From Lentimicrobiaceae bacterium (GTDB lineage: Bacteria; Bacteroidota; Bacteroidia; Bacteroidales; WCHB1-69), in NCBI GenBank assembly GCA_009787485.1, contig WQWP01000035.1, positions 1-18,875 on the forward strand: a stretch of DNA of 18,875 nt. Reading direction: 5' to 3'. Shown here one piece after another: positions 13,410 through 18,875 of this stretch. Both the position numbers and the translations under genes were made by a program. Every line of letters starts with the position of its first letter. Positions within the stretch are counted from its first letter, which is position 1. The notes beneath the pieces were generated by a model that searched no databases, was not told the origin of the DNA, and saw nothing but the letters and a program-made list of their open reading frames with translations.

Positions 13410-15734
13410 TTAAAGTTTGATTATCTTTTGTGTTTGGGTGCCCATTTCGGTAATTATTTTTATAAAATATATTCCTGCGGGGAAATGGGAAATATTGATT
13501 TTATTTTTTGTTTCTGTATTTGGGCAAACACGTAGGTTCGCCCCTACGTTACGACCTGTTATATCAAAAATCTCAACATTCATAATTAGCTTCGCTGAGC
13601 TTGCCCCTAACGGGGCTGCGGTTCCTAATTCATAATTCCTAATTCTTAATTCCCCTGTGGTTGGGTTTGGGTAAATTTCAATATTGTTTTCCCATTCTGC
13701 AACCCCTACATGCTCCGAAATTCCCAGCGTATATTCGCCCGGCAAAATATAACTTGCAATAACTCTGCCCGATGTATTGCTTCCTGTAACTGTAGTGGGA
13801 ATAATTTGCCAATCATGGGCGGCATCTTTTCTGTACAATAAAACGACATGCTCTTTGGGGTATGGATACACCAAAGACAAACCGTAAGGAAAATAATACT
13901 GAGCTTGCATCGGGCTATATTTTAAAAATCCTATGCGCCAAAAATACCTGTCGGACATTTTAACAATATCAGGATGAGCGTTTTTAGCCGGCGTGGGAGC
14001 AAACAGATTGTACTCTACTCTAAGGATAGACTCATCGGTAATTTCAGTAACAGTAACGGTAAAATTAGCATCCGACATAGTTATATTGCCTGTTTTATCA
14101 ATCACTTGCGTATAATCATAACAGGCATCGCCCATTTTGAAGTTCGGGTCTATTGCCCAAAAAACCGGCTCAAACGGAAGTTCTACTTCTACTATATCGT
14201 GCTCTCCCGAAAACCGCACCCTCTCCTTCAAATATCTTTCACCGGAAGCGGAAACAAATTCTACATCCACCAAATTGTTATGGGCAAAATACTCAGCATA
14301 ATGTAATCTTTGTTTAAAAGCAACCTGGTATTTATTGCTGCTGCCTGCTACCGGTTTTACAGAATCAATGTTAAAATTTAAAAAACCGGGTTGGTGCACC
14401 CATCCTAAAAAGAAATCGTGCAAAAAGTCTATACCGGAAATTTGAGATAATTTGTCGAAAAACTCTACAGAAGTTACATTTCCATACCTATTTTCATCAA
14501 AAAGTTGCTGTATGGAAGAAAAATACAAATCATCGCCCATATAATGACGCAAAGTGTAGGCAACCAATCCGCCTTTATCATAAACCAAAGGAATGTTATA
14601 GGTTTCAGACGTGGGCGTATTATCTAATGCATATTGCTGGCAGATAGCACTTCTTAACACTTTCATGTGCAATTTTCTAATTCCGGTTTTGTAGGTTTCT
14701 AAAGTAGGGTCTAACATTTCATCGCACAAATATTCGCTGTATCGTGCAAACCCTTCGTTAATCCACATATCTTGCGAAGTGGAGCAGGTAATGAGATTGC
14801 CAAACCAGCTGTGCGCCAATTCGTGAGCAATAAGATCTTGGTTGGCAGTAGTTCCGTTAACGTAAGATTGAGGATAAGCAATGTTGGTAGCATGTTCCAT
14901 AGCGCCACTGGGAAAAGGCACAACCACATAACCCACACGTTGCCAACGGCAAGCGCCCCAGCGTTTCTCAAAAGTATGAATGAACGTTTTTAAATTTACA
15001 AACGAGCCGGGAACTCTTTGAATGTAAGTAGAATTGGCATAAATTTCAATAGGTAACACTTCGCCGGAAACGCTAAGAATGGTATCTTTATAAGCCTTAA
15101 AATCGCCTACCGCCACCGAAGCCAAATAAGTGGGAATCGGATCGGTAAGTTCCCATTTCCATCGCATAGCATCGCCTAAATTTGTGGAATCTACTAACAT
15201 ACCACCGCAAATGGCTTTTTTATCTAAATCTGTAGTAATGTTAAAAGTATAGGTTGACTTATCGGTAAATTCGTCAATGCATGGAAACCAGATACGTCCA
15301 AAAGAGTGCGGGTAAGTGTAAATACCTACGCCCATGTTGTAGGCAAAATCGGAAGTAAAGTGGAATCCTCCGAATGACTCTTTGACAGGTTTTCCATGAT
15401 AATAAATCCGAATGGTTTCAGTTTGCCCAACTGTTGAAAATGGCACATCTATCTTTAATTGTTGCCCTGTATGCAAAAAAGTTACCGTTTGCGTCCCATT
15501 TTTTACAGAATCAACAGTTAATGCCCAAAAATCAAGGTTGATATTCGCAAGCGGGGCTATTTTTGCCACAACAGTAACATCGGTATAACCTTTAATCTCT
15601 TGTTGTGCAAAGTTTCTAATTTCCAAGTTAATATCATAATGCGATACGCAAATCGTATCGGCTTTGGTTTGCGCCCATAAACTTTGCGTAAAAAGCAGAG
15701 CGATGATTTGAATAGTAAAAATTAGATTTTTCAT
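13410..15734 (-). CDS. Secreted M1-family metallopeptidase with T9SS C-terminal sorting domain
   Basis: 774 residues. Signal peptide 1-21 (ending LWAQ). An N-terminal M1 beta domain leads to the exopeptidase motif GAMEH (277-281), the zinc site HELAH (304-308) with Glu305 as base, the third ligand Glu327 in NEGFA, and the transition-state Tyr385 (LVYDKGG). So it is an active-looking aminopeptidase-type gluzincin. A linker of beta domains follows, then a T9SS type A sorting domain at about 685-774 (IEIYPNPTTGELRI, VEIFDITGR, FPAGIYFIKI, final KIIKL), which directs export across the outer membrane and surface attachment. The sorting domain is enlarged by two segments, residues 699-719 and about 730-744, written in repeat-like DNA. 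It starts 10 nt after the upstream outer-membrane gene, indicating co-transcription. Confidence 0.93.
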   Translation of the reverse strand: MKNLIFTIQIIALLFTQSLWAQTKADTICVSHYDINLEIRNFAQQEIKGYTDVTVVAKIAPLANINLDFWALTVDSVKNGTQTVTFLHTGQQLKIDVPFSTVGQTETIRIYYHGKPVKESFGGFHFTSDFAYNMGVGIYTYPHSFGRIWFPCIDEFTDKSTYTFNITTDLDKKAICGGMLVDSTNLGDAMRWKWELTDPIPTYLASVAVGDFKAYKDTILSVSGEVLPIEIYANSTYIQRVPGSFVNLKTFIHTFEKRWGACRWQRVGYVVVPFPSGAMEHATNIAYPQSYVNGTTANQDLIAHELAHSWFGNLITCSTSQDMWINEGFARYSEYLCDEMLDPTLETYKTGIRKLHMKVLRSAICQQYALDNTPTSETYNIPLVYDKGGLVAYTLRHYMGDDLYFSSIQQLFDENRYGNVTSVEFFDKLSQISGIDFLHDFFLGWVHQPGFLNFNIDSVKPVAGSSNKYQVAFKQRLHYAEYFAHNNLVDVEFVSASGERYLKERVRFSGEHDIVEVELPFEPVFWAIDPNFKMGDACYDYTQVIDKTGNITMSDANFTVTVTEITDESILRVEYNLFAPTPAKNAHPDIVKMSDRYFWRIGFLKYSPMQAQYYFPYGLSLVYPYPKEHVVLLYRKDAAHDWQIIPTTVTGSNTSGRVIASYILPGEYTLGISEHVGVAEWENNIEIYPNPTTGELRIRNYELGTAAPLGASSAKLIMNVEIFDITGRNVGANLRVCPNTETKNKINISHFPAGIYFIKIITEMGTQTQKIIKL
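13521..13549. repeat. Palindromic dispersed repeat inside the sorting-domain coding sequence (GTAGG...CCTAC type)
   Basis: ACGTAGG (13530-13536) and CCTACGT (13543-13549) form a 7-bp stem around TTCGCC, preceded by TGGGCAAAC. The string closely resembles a widespread dispersed element (GGGCGAACACATAGGTTCGCCCCTAC-like, recalled, not searched). Translated in frame it supplies GANLRVCPN between two conserved blocks of the T9SS domain. Confidence 0.6.
13579..13651. repeat. Composite repeat inside the sorting-domain coding sequence
   Basis: It contains GCCCC-TAAC-GGGGC (13603-13616), a perfect 5-bp hairpin next to AGCTTCGCTGAGCT (13588-13601), and a degenerate CCTAATTCATAATT array (13623-13651). 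In frame it encodes RNYELGTAAPLGASSAK followed by LIMN. The NYEL and IMN parts are the translation of the AATTATGAATT array, seen in many Bacteroidota T9SS domains from memory; the GTAAPLGASSAK stretch is the GC-rich insertion. Confidence 0.6.
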
Positions 15735-15744
15735 ATTTATTATG

Positions 15745-16368
15745 TTATTTTTTTTGATAAAAATGCATGCCGAGATAAAAACGCACGCCTTGCGGATATG
15801 GATGATCCGTTTTGAAAATATTTAGCATATAATCCATTTTAAACAATAGACTAATTCTGCTTGATGTAAAAAACTCCACGCCAATTACCGGATTAACAAT
15901 GTAAAGCGGATTTCTAAAATACACAACCGACTCCGCCCATTGATCGTTTTGTGGTTTTTCTATAAAAATTAAATGAGTAGCGCTACCGCCCCCTAAGGTA
16001 ACTCCTATAAACGGCGCCCATTTTTTAACCGGATAAAGCACATCGAAAGTAAGCCCCCCCCACCCTATTCTGCAGATATTTTTGTAGGCTCCATATTTAC
16101 AAGTAGAAAAATACCCTTCGCCTCCTACACGAAAATAGCGATTAAGGTAAATACTCATTTTCCCTCCAATGCCAAAAGTTGCCCCTTTAATTTGTTGCTC
16201 TATTGCATTGCATTGCAAATCATAAACCATAAAACTTTTGCTTTGAACGTAGCCTGTGTGGATAAACATACCGCCGGAATAGCCTTTGTATCCCCATTTA
16301 ATCGTATCTTGCGAAAAGGCAGAAAGATGGATAAGAGTAAAAAAGAGTGCAGTAATTATTTTTTGCAT
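15745..16368 (-). CDS. Predicted outer-membrane beta-barrel protein of unknown function
   Basis: 207 residues. A signal peptide (1-19, ending SAFS before QDTIKWGY) is followed by alternating hydrophobic and polar beta strands rich in Gly, Tyr and Phe: GATFGIGGKMSIYLN, YFRVGGEGYFS, WAPFIGVTLGGGSA, NPVIGVEFFTSSRISLLFK and the closing GVRFYLGMHFYQKK. This is the look of a small eight-strand porin-like barrel, although the last residue is not aromatic. I do not recognise a named family. It lies between the Ig-like lipoprotein gene (24 nt upstream) and the M1 peptidase (10 nt downstream), so it is in the same transcript and may act at the outer membrane with them. Confidence 0.7.
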   Translation of the reverse strand: MQKIITALFFTLIHLSAFSQDTIKWGYKGYSGGMFIHTGYVQSKSFMVYDLQCNAIEQQIKGATFGIGGKMSIYLNRYFRVGGEGYFSTCKYGAYKNICRIGWGGLTFDVLYPVKKWAPFIGVTLGGGSATHLIFIEKPQNDQWAESVVYFRNPLYIVNPVIGVEFFTSSRISLLFKMDYMLNIFKTDHPYPQGVRFYLGMHFYQKK

Positions 16369-16392
16369 AGTTTGGCATTCATATTCAACTTT

Positions 16393-18060
16393 TTACGGCG
16401 CCCGAAGTTCAACATCCTCCTCAATATCCCAAAAACCCCTGATGGTTATCTCTTTATCAATATAAAATATCTTTTCAGGCTGTATTTTTTTGCGGTAATT
16501 TCCCGTATCCCATCTTTCGTTTTTATTTATATCCTCAATTACTCTAATGCGATAACTTCCAGGTAAAAGATGTTTGTATTCTATTGTTTTAGAAGATGAT
16601 ATAATATCTTTACAGACTACTTTCTGATTAGAAGAGAGCAGTTCTACAATAAAATCCGCACCGTTTTTATCGTCTGTTTTATAATGAATGATTAAATTGC
16701 CGTAATCTTTCTCCGTTTTCTTTGAAAATGAGGCGACTAAAGTGTCGTTTGTGGTACCGTCGTATCCGTAAAAAGATGAATCCGCAAGCATGATTGTGTA
16801 GTTTATTTTTGGCTCAAAAACAAAAGGAACAGGGAGTTGCATTACAAAAGTATCCGGAACACTAACATAGATTGCAGTAGTATCCTTTTCGCCTTTAATG
16901 ACAGCAATCACAAACATTTGCACGCTGTCGGCAGGTTGCACCGGATAGGAAAAATTAAGTGAAGCAGGCAGGTACAAGTCATCTTTATTGGTAAGATCAA
17001 TATTTAGAATAGGGGTTGTAAGCTTTCTCGTTCTTCCTGTTTGTTGTGAATTTTTGTAGGGCAGCAGATCCACTGTATCTATCCGAATATCATCGGTTTG
17101 TATAAATACCATTGCCGATTCTTTAAAAAACGTTTTTAAATACACCGAAATCGTATCTTTTGTTGTATTAATTTTTGAAAAAAAATCAACAATAGTGTCG
17201 CCTTCTATTTGAATATCAAAAGAATATACAGGAAGTTTGTAAGGGAAATGGTAAATTCCGGTTTGAGGGCTCGTGCAAGGCGCAAGTACTTGCATCGTGT
17301 CCGCTTCCTGAAACATGCGCAAAGTTATAAAAGCAGTATCTGCTCTAAACAATGAATCCGTAGCATAATATTTTGCTTGAAACATATCGTCTGAAAAAGC
17401 AATGAATTCATTGGGCAAATCGTATATCAAATTTGAATTGATATCTTTAAGTGCAAATACTTTATAACTTTCCGGTTTGAGATGGTTAAAAATAAATCTT
17501 CCTTGCTCATTGGTTTTCGTCAGGTAGTTGGGGCGCACCGTAAGCGGCAAAGAGTCAACGTCTTGTTCGTAAAGCATTACAAAACATCCTGCTTCGGGCT
17601 GGTTGGTTTCCGCATTTACTACCACTCCGAAAAGTTTGTGCATATCTATCGAATCTCCGGTAGAAAATGCATAATCATAACTGTTTAATTTGTTGCCTTC
17701 GTTAAAATCCTGGATACAGTTTGAGAACAGGATATTGTAAGTAGTATTTTGCCGAAGCGTATCCTGCATTTTTACGAGCACCGATTTTCCTTTCGTAGAA
17801 TAGTCGATGCGCTCATTCAAAGGAGGCGAGAAAATAACATTTTCTGTCGGGTTATTTAACGTAACATATTCATCGAAAGTTATTTTTATGATTTTTCCTT
17901 GAAAATTCGTACTTGCATTTTCAGGTTTTTCGGCTACTACCTTGGGCGGCGTAACGTCTTTAGGGCCTCCGGAGGGTAGAACGATTTTGGCGCAACCGGC
18001 GAGGAGGAGAAGGGAGAAAAGGAGCAGGGAGAAGGGAGAAAGGGAAATGCGGAATGTCAT
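16393..18060 (-). CDS. Ig-like domain lipoprotein of the Bacteroidota envelope family
   Basis: 555 residues from the ATG at 18060. A longer frame starts at a TTG (18096), but the lipoprotein signal peptide begins at the ATG (MTFRISLSPF), so the ATG is preferred. The lipobox LLAGC makes Cys23 the lipidated residue. A bacterial Ig-like (SbsA-type) domain covers about 36-138 (DVTPPKVVAEKPENASTNF to YAFSTGD). A carboxypeptidase-regulatory or Cna-B-like fold follows at about 143-222 (LFGVVVNAETNQPEAG), and a second similar segment ends the protein (YRIRVIEDINKNERWDTG). The GCAKI...SGGPKD...PP opening is a conserved Bacteroidota lipoprotein family that I recognise but whose function is unknown. First gene of the group with the barrel, M1 peptidase and deoC. 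Confidence 0.85.
   Translation of the reverse strand: MTFRISLSPFSLLLFSLLLLAGCAKIVLPSGGPKDVTPPKVVAEKPENASTNFQGKIIKITFDEYVTLNNPTENVIFSPPLNERIDYSTKGKSVLVKMQDTLRQNTTYNILFSNCIQDFNEGNKLNSYDYAFSTGDSIDMHKLFGVVVNAETNQPEAGCFVMLYEQDVDSLPLTVRPNYLTKTNEQGRFIFNHLKPESYKVFALKDINSNLIYDLPNEFIAFSDDMFQAKYYATDSLFRADTAFITLRMFQEADTMQVLAPCTSPQTGIYHFPYKLPVYSFDIQIEGDTIVDFFSKINTTKDTISVYLKTFFKESAMVFIQTDDIRIDTVDLLPYKNSQQTGRTRKLTTPILNIDLTNKDDLYLPASLNFSYPVQPADSVQMFVIAVIKGEKDTTAIYVSVPDTFVMQLPVPFVFEPKINYTIMLADSSFYGYDGTTNDTLVASFSKKTEKDYGNLIIHYKTDDKNGADFIVELLSSNQKVVCKDIISSSKTIEYKHLLPGSYRIRVIEDINKNERWDTGNYRKKIQPEKIFYIDKEITIRGFWDIEEDVELRAP
18006..18041 (-). repeat. GGAGAAGGGAGAAA direct repeat encoding the lipoprotein signal peptide core
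   Basis: The 14-mer GGAGAAGGGAGAAA occurs at 18006-18019 and 18028-18041, with a 22-base period, inside a purine-only tract. On the coding strand it gives the LSPFSLLLFSLLLLAG hydrophobic core. Duplicated CTTCTCCCT-type DNA is thus serving as a signal-peptide h-region. Confidence 0.6.
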
Positions 18061-18251
18061 TATATATAAATTAATACGATAAGTTAAACGAAACAAAAGT
18101 GATAAACTTATGTGAGCGCGAAATTATGAATTAAATTTTAACTTAATATAATATCCACCGGCTTTATTACCTATTTGTTTAGGGCGCTCCTAAAAATTAA
18201 CGCACTCTAATTCAACACATTCAACAAACACACCGGAAGGTGTGTAATATG

Positions 18252-18436
18252 AATAACCCCGTGCAAGCCGAAGGCGCAGCTCGGGGTAGGAAAAGCACGC
18301 GCACTCTCTACAACCCCGCAGGGGTTGAACATCAGCATTTTACTATGGTTGCGTACCTAACGGCACGCTGTTTTATCCGCATGTCATTCTTACCCCGAGC
18401 TGCGTTCGCCATTGGCGAACTTGCACGGGGTTATTA
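18252..18436. repeat. 185-bp composite inverted repeat with nested palindromes
   Basis: The left arm (AATAACCCCGTGCAAG at 18252-18267, then GCAGCTCGGGGTA near 18277-18289) is matched in reverse complement by the right arm (TACCCCGAGCTGCG at 18391-18404, then CTTGCACGGGGTTATT at 18420-18435). The centre contains CAACCCC-GCA-GGGGTTG (18311-18327), and the right arm carries an inserted TTCGCC-ATT-GGCGAA hairpin (18405-18419) absent from the left. The whole can fold into a branched structure. Such C/G-rich elements amid AT-rich DNA recall dispersed mobile-like repeats of environmental Bacteroidota. Confidence 0.8.
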
Positions 18437-18533
18437 CTTGTTTACCGAATTGAACATGTTTTTGGGTTTGTAACTAACAGTATGAATGATTTTTTTATAC
18501 AATCCATTGATAGATAGATTTTTTCAATAATGA

Positions 18534-18562
18534 TTGTTGTTTAAACTATTTTAATAATTTTG
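18534..18562 (+). promoter_or_regulatory. Promoter of the BspA-like gene
   Basis: TTG at 18534-18536, an 18-base spacer and TAATTTTG at 18555-18562 followed by C. Both boxes fit the Bacteroidota consensus. Transcription would start near 18568, leaving a leader of about 110 nt before the ATG at 18680, longer than for other genes here. Confidence 0.6.
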
Positions 18563-18580
18563 CAGCGATGTTTTAACTTT

Positions 18581-18621
18581 TTTTTCAAAAAGTATTAATG
18601 GACTCCTTGCTTTTTGAAAAA
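18581..18621 (+). promoter_or_regulatory. 12-bp hairpin in the BspA-like gene leader
   Basis: TTTTTCAAAAAG (18581-18592) and CTTTTTGAAAAA (18610-18621) are perfect reverse complements around a 17-base loop (ATTAATGGACTCCTT region). It lies about 15-55 nt into the predicted leader, before the ATG by 58 nt. It may act in RNA stability or attenuation; the A/T-only stem is weak. Confidence 0.45.
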
Positions 18622-18679
18622 CTAAAATATCAAAAACTAAATTTTAGGAGCCCCCTATAATAACCAGACATATAAAACA

Positions 18680-18875
18680 ATGAAAAACACAAAAAACGTA
18701 AAAAAAAATAAGAAACCCAGCATGGGTTTCTTAAAAGTTGTTGCATTCCTTTTCTTATGCAACCTCTTTCTTCCCTTACCGCTTTCCGCGCAAGGCGGAA
18801 CAACGGGGCCGCTTACATGGAAAATAAACAATAATACGCTTACTATTAGCGGCACTGGGGCGATGCCGGATTACG
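18680..18875 (+). CDS. BspA-like leucine-rich-repeat surface protein, N-terminus only
   Basis: ATG at 18680, open to the window end (65 codons). A lysine/asparagine-rich leader (MKNTKNVKKNKKPS) precedes MGFLKVVAFLFLCNLF and PLSAQ, so signal-peptide cleavage is predicted near residue 38. An internal Met15 start would give a more normal signal peptide, but the first ATG fits the long leader. The mature part begins GGTTGPLTWKINNNTLTISG followed by TGAMPDY, the repeat that opens BspA-type LRR_5 surface proteins in Bacteroidota and other host- or sediment-associated bacteria. These are exported adhesin-like proteins, often with T9SS sorting domains. The rest of the protein is outside the window. 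Confidence 0.75.
   Translation, partial: MKNTKNVKKNKKPSMGFLKVVAFLFLCNLFLPLPLSAQGGTTGPLTWKINNNTLTISGTGAMPDY
18701..18732 (-). terminator. Minus-strand terminator-like hairpin inside the start of the BspA-like gene
   Basis: AAGAAACCCA (18710-18719) and TGGGTTTCTT (18723-18732) form a perfect 10-bp stem with a GCA loop. On the minus strand it is followed by A and eight T (18708-18701), a standard intrinsic terminator shape. It would stop transcription entering antisense from the right. On the plus strand it could sequester codons 11-18 and hinder translation. The T run derives from Lys codons, so chance is possible. Confidence 0.5.

Larger units (their letters stand above)
18061..18679. other. 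619-nt non-coding region between the lipoprotein operon and the BspA-like gene
   Basis: Both flanking genes point away from it. It holds the unplaced promoter of the lipoprotein operon on the left (the nearest candidate, CACTTTTG at 18093-18100 on the minus strand, misses the first base of TAnnTTTG), a small 6-bp dyad (TTTAGG 18178-18183 with CCTAAA 18189-18194), the large composite inverted repeat, and the promoter and leader of the BspA-like gene on the right. A 77-codon open frame at 18240-18473 is repeat translation and not a gene. Confidence 0.6.

Noticed and set aside
18240..18473. 77-codon plus-strand frame in the long spacer
   Set aside because: It is made entirely of the composite inverted repeat and lacks a promoter near its start.
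18641..18650. TTTTAGGAG before the BspA-like ATG as a ribosome binding site
   Set aside because: It is about 30 bases from the ATG, too far, and this lineage generally does not rely on purine-rich sites.
18655..18855. 66-codon minus-strand frame opposite the BspA-like N-terminus
   Set aside because: It is the complement of the lysine-rich leader and signal peptide; the plus-strand product is clearly the real one.

Overview
The window looks like a chromosomal segment of a Bacteroidota (Bacteroidetes) bacterium. The evidence is a metallopeptidase with a C-terminal type IX secretion (T9SS) sorting domain, a TonB-dependent outer-membrane receptor, a BatC-like TPR protein, Bacteroidota-type HU and Ig-like lipoprotein families, and a recurring TAnnTTTG -7 promoter motif with no purine-rich ribosome binding sites. 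The species cannot be named from this sequence. Most of the content is ordinary housekeeping DNA, with a small phage scar and an unusual number of dispersed palindromic repeats.

Left part (1-7426): the N-terminal two fifths of rimO (minus, cut by the window edge); an ORF6N-domain protein (minus); a threonine aldolase (plus); a BatC-like TPR lipid-envelope or periplasmic protein (minus); an EF-G gene followed after 12 nt by ispH (minus); and a rhomboid protease (plus) divergent from EF-G.

Middle (7427-12454): directly after the rhomboid stop lie remnants of two phage genes, one being the N-terminus of a tail tape-measure protein. Then come a TonB-dependent receptor (plus) and, converging on it with a one-base gap, an RNase E/G gene. 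RNase E/G is preceded on the same strand by a 29-residue, extremely basic ribosome-associated-type protein and by HU. A terminator-like hairpin sits between the small gene and the RNase E/G start codon.

Right part (12559-18875): a tightly packed minus-strand group (Ig-like lipoprotein, outer-membrane barrel-like protein, M1-family peptidase with T9SS sorting domain, deoxyribose-phosphate aldolase) that looks like one transcription unit. Beyond it is a 0.6 kb non-coding stretch holding a large composite inverted repeat, and then the beginning of a BspA-like leucine-rich-repeat surface protein (plus) that runs off the window.

The most notable theme is that short dispersed repeats have entered or trimmed coding sequence: the last residues of the threonine aldolase, the last codons of ispH, two in-frame insertions in the T9SS sorting domain, and the hydrophobic core of a lipoprotein signal peptide are all written in repeat-like DNA. 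The second is the apparent attenuator in front of RNase E/G. I did not find an obvious new defence, CRISPR or biosynthetic system.
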